DNA of 64,000 nt from Polytrichum commune (taxonomy: Eukaryota; Streptophyta; Polytrichopsida; Polytrichales; Polytrichaceae), in the NCBI GenBank assembly GCA_950295325.1, contig OX485809.1, forward strand, positions 2,294,001 to 2,358,000, in the 5' to 3' direction. Below the pieces are notes generated by a model. That model worked only from the letters and a program-made list of their open reading frames with translations, was not told where the DNA came from and made no database searches. Every line of letters begins with the position of its first letter. Position 1 is the stretch's first letter. A program made the translations under genes and the position numbers. Shown here piece after piece: positions 10,658 to 22,145 of this stretch.

Positions 10658-11950
10658 ATGGCTAGACCGAGCAGGAGCGCCATTGAGATGTTCGCAGTGC
10701 AGATAGATCAGCTACCAGAGTCAGTGTCCGACCCCAACGGAAACGATAATTATGTCCCGAAGGAGGACTTCATTGGGGAATGGACGGCACTGCCAGAGAA
10801 GACATCAGACGGTCTTTTCTGTCTTCGCTTCACCTACGAGCTGGAAACAACGCCGGACCAGCCAGAGCAATGGGTGCAGATGAAGACTTGGGAAGTAGAA
10901 TCAATTGAGGCACAAGGAGATTATGTGATTTTAGACATGAAAAATAAGAATGATCACATTAACCTCATGTTAGAGTACAGGAGACATAGTTTCTCCTACA
11001 CATACGCAGAAAATAACGTAGTGGCTGATGCCAAACACTTCCTCAAGGACCTGTTCACGAAGTACGCCCTGAGCTCGTACTGGACAGCAAGGAAGTTGGC
11101 CGCGCTTTCCTTGAATATCTCCAAGTACAATAGCGCGGTCGCCGAAGCCAACAACAAGAAGAAGAGCCCACGAAAACCATCAGCATCCGGGGCAGGAGGA
11201 TCGAGAAGTGCACCCAGGCCGGTGCCTTCCGCGAGCAGGGTGACGGAGGGTCCCAGCCGACATTCCACGCCATCGAAGAGGTCCCGGGACGAAATGGAGA
11301 GGTCTGGGGTAACAGAGGGCGCTGAGGTGAGCTCTCCTCCCCTGATGCCAACCCCTTTAAAGAAGGGTGAGAATCCAAATGCAGTGAAGGCAACAAAGAT
11401 CCTACGAGATTTCAATAATTACTCAAAGGATTGCTGGCCCATGGGGCGCCACTTCACGTTCAACGTGGACTGCTTCAAGTGCGAAAAGTCCCCCAACAAG
11501 TGGGTGGTAAGGTCTTGCGAGAGCGGTGGGGTGAAGTGGCAGATCAACAACCTCATGAACAACGTAAAGTGGGATAGGCAGACCGTCTGTGTCATGCCCA
11601 AGGGGCTGACATCCCGACTGACAGAGATGGATTGGCCGCGAATCCAGAATGGAGAATTCTGGATTATAGATGGTCAGCATAGCTTGGAGGCGTCGCAACA
11701 GATCCTCAAGGACGACAACTTCCAGAACGAGCTGAAGGCTGACCTGCGGTACTGGAAGGCGTTCTTGGTCTGGTCGGACGATTGGGACAAGCTGCGCAAG
11801 ATTTCAACCTTCCTGAACTCAGGGAACAAAATCAAGACGTTCGAGGCTTCGTGGGCGGCTAACATAGTGGTTGCGAGAGACGTCTGGGTGGCACACGGAT
11901 GCCCACCAAAGGAGAGGGAGAACGCCAAGAACCAGTCTCCTCAATGGAAG
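10658..11950 (+). CDS. Exon 1 of the IIDGQHSLEA gene
   Basis: The exon has 431 codons starting MARPSRSAIEMF at the first ATG after the acceptor CTCTGCAG. The N-terminal region (1-170) has no recognised domain. Residues about 165-240 are a Ser/Pro/Lys-rich linker (KKKSPRKPSASGAGGS) that looks disordered and could hold a nuclear signal. A compact region follows, with VDCFKCEKSPNKWVV and then FWIIDGQHSLEASQQI at residues about 334-349 (D338-G-Q-H341). Bacterial ParB-like and DndB-type DGQHR proteins share an hydrophobic-DGQHR-x2-A pattern at their nucleotide-binding or active site; here Arg is replaced by Ser. The exon ends QSPQWK before GTGAGT. The domain resemblance is motif-level only. Confidence 0.65.
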
Positions 11951-12066
11951 GTGAGTTTACGAACGAACGTTCGTAAAGTGTTGGACTCACGAAAACATCA
12001 ATTACTGACGTGCTTTACGAACGTGCGTTTGTATTATGTGCAATACTGACATCTTGTTTTGTGCAG
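11951..12066 (+). other. Intron 1 of the IIDGQHSLEA gene with two palindromes
   Basis: It begins GTGAGTTTACGAACG, so the first palindrome (core 11959) starts only eight bases inside the donor. The second core (12017, one mismatch, CGTTTGT) lies mid-intron. It ends TTTTGTGCAG. It is 116 bp long and phase 0 on both sides. Confidence 0.65.
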
Positions 12067-13226
12067 GCATTTTGCGACGCGATGGTAGACAAGTTCTCTT
12101 CCATCGATATGAAGTCCACCACCACAAAGTCTGTGCTTGAGCTGAAGGGTGAGCTCAGACTGATCTGCTGCAACAGGGACACATGAGATTTGTGGACCCA
12201 GTTTTTTGATGCACACAGCTCGGGCGATTTGGTCAACCCCGACACGGAGGAGAAGTACAGCACGGAAAAAACCGGTGAAGCGCCCCCACTACTGAGGGAG
12301 TTCTTTAGACACCTCCAGGGATTGACGGAGTCAGAGCTGAAGAGGTGTGCGATTCATGTTCTTGGGAACACCGTGGGAAGAACCCTTCCCTATCCCAAGA
12401 TCTTTTTGAAGAGGCCAAAGCACAAGCCCGGCACGTACTCTATCAAAGAGTGGTGTGACCACCGGAAGCTGAAGACTGCAGCCATGAGAGAGTTGAGCGT
12501 ACTCGTACCAGAGTACAGAATCTTTGAAGTCGACGGCGACATCATCTGGCCGCAATGGCAAATGTTAAAGGTCGACTACAACATCAACAGAGCCTCCATG
12601 CGCAGTCTGGTCAAGGAGCACGCCTCGGTTTTGAAGTTGAAGGGGAACAAAAGGACTAAGAAAACCGACACGGATCCCCATGAGGTTATGCTGTACTTAA
12701 AATTTTTGGAGAGGAAGAGGAACGCCACATTCGAAGGAGTGGCAAGGTTTTGCGTGATCACCTCCGGCGTGGAGAGGGTCACATTTTCCAAGTGGGACGG
12801 CACCATCAGCAGGGCCGAGGTGAGGGAGGATCGACGGGGTTGCCCTTTTGCCCTCATCGATTTCAGGGGGATCCCGGGTGCGTCAAGGCAGGGGGGAACG
12901 ACATTCCCTTCTACAACCCTTTCATGGCCAAGTTCATGGAGTTCAAATCGCCGGCCATGAGGGAGCCACACGTTTGGCTGTGGATAGTCGAACAAGAGAA
13001 GTTGTCTGTGGTCACAGAGCTGTACGAGCAGAAGATCAAATTCGAGTACAGCATCTTCCACAGCACGTACGTGCCAGCGAAGACGGAGGGGATTGTGGCC
13101 ATCAACGAGGCCAGGGGCAACAAGCAGGTGGGAGCGGTCAGCCTGATTTTCTTGACGTACAATGAGCTAAGGGATGGGCGACCGCCTATCAAGGCAAACA
13201 ACACGTTCAAGAAAATCTACAGCATC
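12067..13226 (+). pseudogene. Exon 2 (5' part) of the IIDGQHSLEA gene, with TGA and frame change
   Basis: The exon starts AFCDAMVDKF after GTGCAG. The frame meets TGA at 12184-12186 (CNRDT-stop-DLWTQF) and continues open through QFFDAHSSGDLVNPD, RTLPYPKIFLKRPK and GTISRAE at 12819. Downstream the coding frame is the next one: AGGNDIPFYNPFMAKF, HVWLWIVEQEKL, KIYSI at 13226. The shift is explained by a 47-nt intron, 12820-12866 (GTGAGG to TTTCAG, exactly frame-restoring), or by a one-base change near the G run at 12891-12897. No domain is recognised. Element A begins at 13227, within a codon-aligned position. Confidence 0.55.
13222..13226 (+). repeat. Left target-site duplication GCATC of element A
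   Basis: GCATC lies directly left of the TGTGAG start. The same five bases recur at 23708-23712 directly after the right LTR. Confidence 0.9.
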
Positions 13227-14788
13227 TGTGAGACCAAATCCACCACCCTTAAGCGTCCTAGTCCGGGTGATGACTTTGAGAATCACATTTATCTATCACA
13301 ACATGGAACCATATGCAAGGTGATTTTCATGTTTAAATGAACATGCATTGTCTCACTCATTGTACTTTATTAATGTTGGCCTCTTGGCTTGTGCTAGAGT
13401 TGGCTTTCTCAAGAGTCCAACCCGCGGCTTTAGCCGCACATGCCCTCAATGATTTTCCCCTTGCATATTTTGACCCAACCTCCTTTGTCTTCCCCTCGCG
13501 GAAGTCCTCCACCTTCTCCATTACTTGTGCACTTGATTTATTTAATAGAGAGGATACAAGCGTTAAAAAACGCTATTTCCCATAATCAATCCTAAGTGCA
13601 ATTACTTATGAAACCCACACGTGCCTCCACCTAACCTAATGTGGCCAACTACTTATCTATAAACTAATATAGTCTAATATAGTCTATAAACTAATGTAAT
13701 AATATAAACTAATCAGTCACAACCACAGCTAACCAGCTGCCTCCAATGCAGTCGCAACCACAGCTAACCAGCTGCCTCCGATGCAGTCGCAGCCGCAGTT
13801 AACCAGTTGCCTCTTGATACAGTCCCGGCCACAGCTAACCAGCTGCCTCCAATGCAATCACAACCACAGCTAACCAGCTGCCTCCAATGCAGTCGCAACC
13901 ACAGCTAACCAGCTGCCTCCGATGCAGTCGCAGCCGCAGTTAACCAGTTGCCTCTTGATACAGTCCCGGCCACAGCTAACCAGCTGCCTCCAATGCAATC
14001 ACAACCACAGCTAACCAGCTGCCTCCAATGCAGTCGCAACCACAGCTAACCAGCTGCCTCCGATGCAGTCGCAGCCGCAGTTAACCAGTTGCCTCTTGAT
14101 ACAGTCTCCCCTAGCCGCTAATCGAGCATTTCCCTAAGTCTTTGTTTTCGATCCTTTACTAATGAATTAATCTAACCCACTAATTCCACTAAATAACTAC
14201 CTAATCCCCACATGTTGTCTCAAGCTCTAAGAGCTCACTCCACTTGAGAGGAATTGAGAGAGAGAACTTAACTAATTAAATTCACTAAAAACTAATGTCC
14301 TACACGCGTAGCTCAAGCTTTTAAGAGCTTGCTCCCTTGAGAGCGCTTGATGAAGAGAGAGAGAAATGAGAGAAAAAACACCTTAAGTAGCAAAGAGGGA
14401 GAGAGGGAGAGAGGGGGAAAGAGGTGAGGATAGGGTGAGAGGATTGGCACCTCCAATCACAATCCTTTAACCCTCTCCTCCAAAGTAGGGACTAATCCCC
14501 ATCCACCAAGCTTCCTTCTTCCCAAACTACCAAGGTGGATCCAAAAGTGGGCATTTAACTCGCGGAGCTCACCTTGCTTCACCTTACCCCCCACTCACCT
14601 AATCAAGGCATCCTCTTATTGAAGTTAAACCTTGAAATTACTACACAACACATTCTAATGCCTAAACCTAAATCCATACCACACTTCACTCTTTTTATGT
14701 TTTGTGAATAATCATAGCACATCAAAGTCACACTAAAATTGGTTTCGAAGACTTAATCACCACATGTGGGCACCATTTTGGGCTCACA
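13227..14788 (-). repeat. 3' LTR of element A
   Basis: It is bounded by TGTGAGACC on the left and GGGCTCACA on the right, as read on the + strand. It contains a minisatellite at about 13713-14103 (units near 35 bp, CAGCTAACCAGCTGCCTCC, in a higher-order period of about 141 bp) and a purine-rich GAGAGAGGGAG stretch near 14395. The interior next to it carries CGCCAATTA in the element's sense. Confidence 0.95.
13357..13521 (-). CDS. Small ORF inside the element A LTR (54 aa), conserved with the element B LTR
   Basis: The minus-strand frame starts MEKVEDFREGKTKE and contains SLRACAAKAAGWTLE. The element B LTR encodes SLRACVAKAAGWTLE with many synonymous codon differences, and upstream it has MENVEHSRDGKTKE, so protein-level conservation is visible between two diverged LTRs. 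An identical copy lies at 22276-22440. Its function is unknown. It could be a true short protein or a remnant of host sequence carried in the LTR. Confidence 0.4.
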   Translation of the reverse strand: MEKVEDFREGKTKEVGSKYARGKSLRACAAKAAGWTLEKANSSTSQEANINKVQ

Positions 14789-14850
14789 TAATTGGCGACC
14801 ATCGGGGGATGAATCCCAAAAATCACTTGCTCCCAAGGTAAGTTGCCTAG

Positions 14851-17800
14851 TTAAGCTCGGTACTCCTTACACCTACTTCCCGATGTACGACTAGGAAAGA
14901 GCTCACCGTTCAATGTTTCCAATTGGATTGAATTATTAGGAAAAACCTCATAGACAAGGTAAGGTCCCAACCACACCGCATCGAATTTTGCCGGAAATTC
15001 AAGCTTCCGCGCATCTTGGATCATGACCATCATCCCCGGTGTTAAAGCCCTTTTCTTATGTCGTTTGTCAAAAGTAATCTTTCGCCTTCGTTGGATCGCT
15101 TCAATATGTTGAGCCGCCATTCTCCTCCTTTCGTCAAGTGCTTCCAAATCGGTTAGTCGATTTCGTAAGGATTGACTTTCGGTAAGTCTTGCACTTACGG
15201 CCACCCGAAGTGATTCGACTTCATATTCGATTGGAAGTGTAGCTTCTAGGCCATAGACTAAGGAAAATGGTGTAGCACGCGTAGTTACCTTGTAGGTCGT
15301 ACGATATGCCCAAAGTGCCACCGTTAATTTTGTATCCCAATTCCGCTTTGAGTCCAAAATTGTTTTGCGTAGAATACTTACCAAAATACCGTTGACTCGT
15401 TCCGTTTGTCCATTTGTTTGTGGGTGGTAAGGAGTGGTCTTCCGGTGATCGATTTGAAACCTCTCGGTCATCTCCCGGATTAAGTCGTTCAAAAAGTGAG
15501 TACCCCGGTCACTTACTAGAATTTTCGGCACTCCGAACCGAGAAATAATATTTTCGTACATGAAAGTTGCCGCATGTTCCGCCGTATCAGTCTTTACCGC
15601 TTTGGCTTCCGCCCACTTCGTAAGGTACTCCGTAGCAACCACAATATATTTCATCCCTTTTGTAGATTGAGGGTGCACCTCACCCACATAGTCAATTCCC
15701 CATTTCTCAAAAGGAATTAAAGGCAATGACACATGGAGTGGCATTTCCATCCTTAGGTCGTTCCGGGCATAACGTTGACAAGCATCGCATTTTCTCACAT
15801 AATCGTGTGCATCCTTAAATAGTGTGGGCCAAAAATAACCCGCCCTAAGGATTTTTTGCCCGGTGAGTTGACCGGAGAAGTGCCCGCCACAAGCGCTATC
15901 GTGGCAAGCGATTAAAATCGCTTCAACCTCCGATTTCGACACACATCGTCGTAAAAGACCATCGGATCCTCTCCTAAATAACCTATGACCTACCACAACA
16001 AATTGCCTACTATTTACCCTTACTTTTTTTCTCTCCTCCTTTGTCCATTCTTCGGGCAACTTGTGGGTTGTTAGGAACTCCACAATTCCGGCATACCATT
16101 CCGGTGTCGAAGTAACTACGAATAGGCTATCATCTACCAACCTATCATCTACCGGATTTTCTCCTATCTCCTCCGACAACCTAGACAAGTGGTCGGCTTG
16201 TAAATGCATGCGACCCGGCTTGTATTCTACCGTGTAATCAAATTCTTCTAGCAACAAGACCCACCTAGCTAACCTACCACTTAATTCCGCCTTGTTAACT
16301 AGATACTTGATAGCCATGTGGTCAACGAAAAATACAACCGGGTTACACATTAAGTAATGTCTAAATTTTTTTACCGAAAATACCATCGCTAGGCATTCAC
16401 GTTCTGTGGTTGAATAATTTCGCTCCGCCGGTGTCAATTGCTTACTTGCGTAAGCTATAGGTTGATCCTTCTCTTTTTTCCCCCGTTGCTTGACAAAGTG
16501 CGCTCCCAACCGCCACATTGCTCGCATCGCAATAAACATGAAAATGCTTACCCCAATTTGGTGGCATCAATACCGGGTAAGTGCTCAACCTATCCCGTAA
16601 TTCTTCAAAGGCTCTTTGACACGCATCCGTCCACTCAAATTTCACATTCTTCTTGAGCAATTGTGTAATGGGCACCGCTATCTTTGAAAAATTAGGAATG
16701 AGCTCCCGGTACCAACCCACATGCCCTAACAATTTAGATATCCCCTTAGAATTGGTTGGAGTTGCCAATTCGCTTATGGCCGCAACCTTTTCCGGATCCG
16801 GTTCTCTCCCCTTTTCACTAACTACATAACCCAACAACACTCCCCTATTGACACCCAAAAATGTCTTATCTGGGTTCAATGCTAACCTCATCTTCCTACA
16901 CCTAATCAATGCCTCCTTAACACAATGTAAGTGCTCATCCACATTACTTTGTGTACTAAAATCATCCACAAACACGGTCATGGATTTAAACAACAAGTCG
17001 GTGAAAAAATACATCACCAACCTTTGAAAAGTGGCCGGGGCATTACATAATCCAAATGGCATCACAATCCATACAAAGGTTCCCCATGGTGTGGTAAAGG
17101 CCGTCTTATGGATATCTTGAAGGGCTATGGAAATTTGATTATATCCCGCATACCCATCCATAAAAGTATACCTCGCATGACCTCCAACCTCTTCAAGCAA
17201 TAAGGTGATGAAAGGTAAGGGGAAATGGTCCTTTTGTGTGCAAGAATTTAATTTTCTATAATCTACACACACCCTTAGTTTCCCATTCTTTTTCTTCACT
17301 AGGACCATAGGAGAAACCCAATCCGTAATTTCAACCGGCTTAATAAACCCGGCCTTCAACAACCTCTCCAATTCCGCCTTCACCAACAATTGCAATTGAG
17401 GATTCATCCTCCGCTCCATTTGTCTAATTGGTCTAGCACCCGGAATCAAAGGAATCCGGTGCTCTACCATCTCCCTAGGAATTCCTTTAAGCTCATCGTA
17501 AGACCAAGCAAAAGTATCACTAAACTCATCTACCAAATTGCTATACTCCCTAACTTCTTTCTCCCCCAATTTGGATCCCATTTTCATTTGTCGCACCTTG
17601 CCATTCTTCAATTTCACGTCCACGTACCGCCAATCCGCTTCCGACACATGTGCTTGTTCATCTTTATTTCGATACCAATCGGAAGGCACATTGGGGTAGT
17701 CTTTCACATTTTGACCCACAACTATCCCCGTAGAAGTGGTCTTAAAATGTAAGGGCTCCTCCAATTTTGATGACTCGATAATAACCTCCTCCTCTTGAGT

Positions 17801-20800
17801 TCCATCCACATGGATTAAACTAACTTCACCCTCTTCCACGTCATCTACCCAAGGTGTTAACCCACCTCTAACCCATTCTTCCTCGGTGAGCACCTCACAT
17901 GGCTCCAATGATGAACACTCTTCTAAACTAGCATTAAGAATTTTATCACCTAATTCCAATTGGTGAGATGTGACCATGACATCAAATTCCTACTCGGGGT
18001 ACTCCCTTAACCATTGGGCATAATCCCCATCATCCCCATAATGGTAGAAATTAGGACCTAAGCTTCCCGATCCATAATATATGGGCCTACTACGACCTCC
18101 CGAATGCACTTCCCCTATCAACACATCTTCATTTTTGTTAGCCTCCTTGGCATCATCTCCGTCCTTCTCGTGGTGATAGAACTTAGGACTTAAGTTTCCC
18201 GAACTTGAGCGTATAAATGTGTGTTGACCTTTGGGTTGAACAACTCCCACTAAAGCCTCATCACAGTTATCTTTAACCTCGTCATCAAATACCTCTTCCG
18301 ATGGTAGACACAATTCTTTCTTCATCCAACCTCCTAGTGACCCAATCGACACCACTACTCTATTATCCTTAGGACCATAAGTTATGGATGGTTTTGGTCC
18401 ACCCCAATTAACCATAGCATTCGCCATCCGTAGCCAAGGCCTTCCTAGCAAAATGGGAAATGTGTCCTTGTTGGAGTGCATTTTAATGACATGGAAGGTC
18501 ACTAAGTACTCTTGACCCCCGGTAGTCATCCTACAATCCTTGATCATCCCCAAAGGTGTAGTTGAACTTTGATTTGCCATATTGATGATCAAAGGTGAAG
18601 GCCCCGTGAGTCCAAGTCCTAACTTCTTCATGGTATGTTCCGGTAGTATGTTTAAACTACTCCCTCCATCAACTAATACGTTAGGAACTACCTTGTCTAC
18701 AATCACAACTTCTATCTCTATGGCTTTCACATCTCTTCCGCCTTGTGATTGGATTCTAGCGGCTACTTTAGTTTTGACCTTCCTAGCCCTCCTATGCACC
18801 GGCATCCCTTCCTTTAATGTTTTCCTTGCCGCGGGTGAAATCTCCAATAGTTGGCCGAAAGTAATATCCGCCTTGAGTGTGCTAAGATCCGCCCACAAGT
18901 TGTACCCGGTAGACTTGTCCATCTTGGAATTACCCACTCCGTCAAATTCATCCAAGGGAATTCCCGGTCCGTCCCATTCGCCCACATCGCTACCATCCAA
19001 GTCATGTACTACATTAGGCCTCTCCCTAGCTTGTAGAATTACATTCTCCCTGTCCACATCCTTGGTAGCCCTCCTAGCTACCCTATCTAATTCGGAGAGG
19101 TTAAGCTCTTCATCCGAAGACTAATTCCCTTGCTCTCCTATTCCTACCTCCAATGGGGCATCCCCTCTCCTAGCTCTAGTAGTTACCGCTAATGCGGGTG
19201 CTTCTTCAACCACACCCTTACCCTTCACTAACTCATGTGTAATAGCATTGGTGTGGGGGGGCCATTGACTTTGTTCCTCTCCAATTCCCATTGGGAGAGG
19301 AAGCATGTCATCACAAGTGGCCTCCAACACACCATTCATAAACCTAACGTCTTGGGAGTTAGATGGACCCGGATCCATTGGAGGCGCTTGTCTTCCGCCA
19401 TTGACATTAGGTGAACTTCCTTGTCTATTTTGTATCGGAATGTACCCGGTTGTGGTTTGCAATCCCGCCGGCGGGTGAAAAGTTTGCCTAGCATTACTAT
19501 GGTCATAGTATAAGTTAGGTGGCCTAAGTTCATTAGCCGGTACTCCTTGTGGCCTAGCACCTCGCATATTATCCCTTGCTTGTTGTTGTGGATTAGCCAC
19601 CGGGTAAGGGACATTAATTATTTTGTCCGGTTGGCGACACTCATCCGAGGGGTGACTCCCTCCGCAATTGCTACAATTTAACCCTTGACCTTCGGACCAA
19701 CATTGTCCTTGAGCGTGCCACCTACCACAAAATGGGTGAAATTCTTTTTTCTCATAATTTTGGCCACCTTGCCCTCTAGGTTGTGATCCTCTATTGTTGC
19801 CGTTTCCATAGTGAGGTGGCATTTGCCCTCGTTGATTTTGTTGAGGTGGATTACCGTTTCCCCTTTGGTCACGGTTTTGTCCACCTCTACAAAATTGCCG
19901 AGTGTGGCCCGGTTGGCCACATTGGACGCACCATAATCCGGAAGAATGCCTCCCCGACTCAACCGGGGGTGGAAGTCCCGGTTGTTGACTCCGGATCATT
20001 AATGACATTTGATCCGTGAGGCTTTGCATTTGTTTTATCATAGCCTCTTGGAATCCTAGTTGGCTAGCACCTAATCTCCTCTCAACCTCTTCTAAGTGTG
20101 GATCCGTTCTAGGGGCCGGTAGTGCCAAAAGAGGTGCCGGTTCCCTAACCGCCAAAGGTTGGGGGCCGGTATCCACCATAGCATAGGGGATTTGACCTTC
20201 GTATTTAACCGGTTCTCCCGAAACTACTCTAGGTCGGATAGGGATGAATTGAGGGATTAATTCATCCTCCCTTCTCCATAACCTTTCGTGATCCTTATCC
20301 AAATTTTCAATATCCCTAGCCGCCCGCTTGGCATCCGCTAAGGTTAAGGGATTTCTTTCTAGAACACCCCTAATAGTTCCGGACTTGAAAAACCCTTGGA
20401 TAAAAAATTGTTTTAGTGTATCGTCGTTGAGCATAGTACCCACGAGCCTAGTGCACACTAAATCAAACCTCCTAATGTAAGCCGAAATTTCTTCCTCCCT
20501 ACCTTGCTTTAATGAGGATAATGCCCTTAAGGCGGTACTTTGACCTACTTCCGGCCTAAATTCATTTAGGAATTCCCGTTGTAATTGTTCTCATCCCCTA
20601 AAATGACCCTCGGCATGATCCCGATACCATTCATAGGCTTCTCCCTCTAAAGTGGTCGGAAACCACACTAACCAATAACCCGGGTTGGTTATGAGGGAGC
20701 TAGCCAACCGTTCGATATACCGTTCCATGTGGCGAGAGGGATCCTCATCCTTGGTCCCATAAAATTTAGGGAGATGAGATGGCATATCCATCGCCGCTAA

Positions 20801-21241
20801 ATTTTGTGGGACCACAATGGGTAGGCCTCTTGGCCTAACCAATGGGTCTATAGGAGGTACCGGAGGTATAGGCGGAATTGGGGGTATGGGTGGTGGATCC
20901 ATCCCCCGCTCCTCGGCCATAGTGTCCGGTAAGGTATTTTCTAACCCCTCACCCAAGCCTATAAAATTTTCCTTTGTTAATTTATGTGCCTCCGATGAGG
21001 TTTCTCTACCCAACTTGGAAGGAGTTACCTCTTTCTCAAGTTGAGTGTCCACTCCTAATGTCTCCACTAACAAACTAACACTAGGCTCAATATTTAAGCA
21101 ACTCTCTAATCTAACATGAGCTTCACCTACAACTTCACTAATTCTAGAAGTCCTTCTCTTACGGGTAGATTTTTCTAAGCCTAACACTAAACTCGGTTTT
21201 TGGGATCGAGTCTTACCTTGCATTCCCCATAAGACGATCAA
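14851..21241 (-). pseudogene. Gag-Pol of element A, broken by three nonsense codons and one frameshift
   Basis: Read leftward, the order is Gag (21241 to about 19600, with a CCHC knuckle CVQCGQPGHTRQFC near 19930), protease (VLVDGGSSLNIL near 18680), reverse transcriptase (FVDD near 16970), RNase H (YCDASN near 16530), integrase (HHCC near 15900-15780, then DYVGE, SDRGTHF, TNGQTERVNG) and a GPY-type end (WLGPYLVYEV) at about 14965. Compared with the intact element B frame, TGA replaces a Trp codon at 20591-20593, TAG occurs at 19121-19123 and 17990-17992, and a one-base length change lies near 16490. The protein family is certain. The copy cannot encode a complete polyprotein. Confidence 0.9.
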
Positions 21242-22145
21242 CCCTCACTTGACCAATCGCATCTCTCACAACCCTCCCCTCTTAATGTTTCCACTTATCT
21301 TGGTGTGATTTAAATTTTTAGGAGGTGAGGAGAAAGACCCTGCAAGCCCACTTAAGTAAAGAAATCCCAATAGGGGATAGGCATGCTCATGTTAATTTTT
21401 GGTTAAGCCGGAGCATCACCTCCGCACTTTTCCGCAAATTAAACACTTGCCACAATACCGATTGTGAGGGGGTGACCTTCCTTGTAGATTATGTTAAAAA
21501 GTCGAGGCTTCACCCTTCGACTTCTCACACTATCCACAATTCGGGAATTACCCTCTACAACGGATAACGACAATCACGAATACAAAAGGCATTCCTTAAT
21601 TGGTTAATAATTTCACTTTGAAGAAACAAACGTACCTTAAGCAATCGCATCCCCCTGTGAGTTAGCACTCCCCTCAATCGTGACTCAATGTGACAACACA
21701 ACAAACTTCCTAAAATATTAATTTAATCTAGAGCATGAAATGACAACTCCCGAAACTTTGAGACTCACCCCGAGGGGAGTGTCAAAGTTCAATGTCCTAA
21801 GGTGAATTTACCCTCTAATGTTTTAATGAGCTACTCGGTTATAGGTTCCTTCTAAGTCCTTAGCAAATCCCCAAAAAGGTTGAGGACGTACCTTCGCCGC
21901 GCTCCTTCCTTAAAAATAAATTTGCGTAATTGACAATGCAATCCATTCCAAGGAATAATTGAAATACAATTAATCTAATAAATTCAAATGTAAACCCCAA
22001 AGAGAGAACACTTACCGAGTCTCGGGTGCTCCTTCCCCTCTCTCAAGTTTGTGTCTCCAAATTTTCCTAGTTGCCTCCAAGTCTCCTAGTCGCCTCCAAG
22101 TCTTGTAACTACCTCCCGCTTCGCTCCCGGCGGACGCACCAATTA
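21242..22145 (-). other. 5' leader of element A with primer-binding site
   Basis: This untranslated leader runs from the right LTR to the Gag start. TGGTGCGTCCGCCGGGAG (22141-22124, minus) has the TGG that pairs with a tRNA CCA end. The leader matches the element B leader over most of its length. No separate gene is seen. Confidence 0.7.

Noticed and set aside
13337-13585. Plus-strand ORF MNMHCLTHCTLL in the element A LTR (also at 22256)
   Set aside because: It is antisense to the conserved small LTR ORF; the conserved peptide is on the minus strand.
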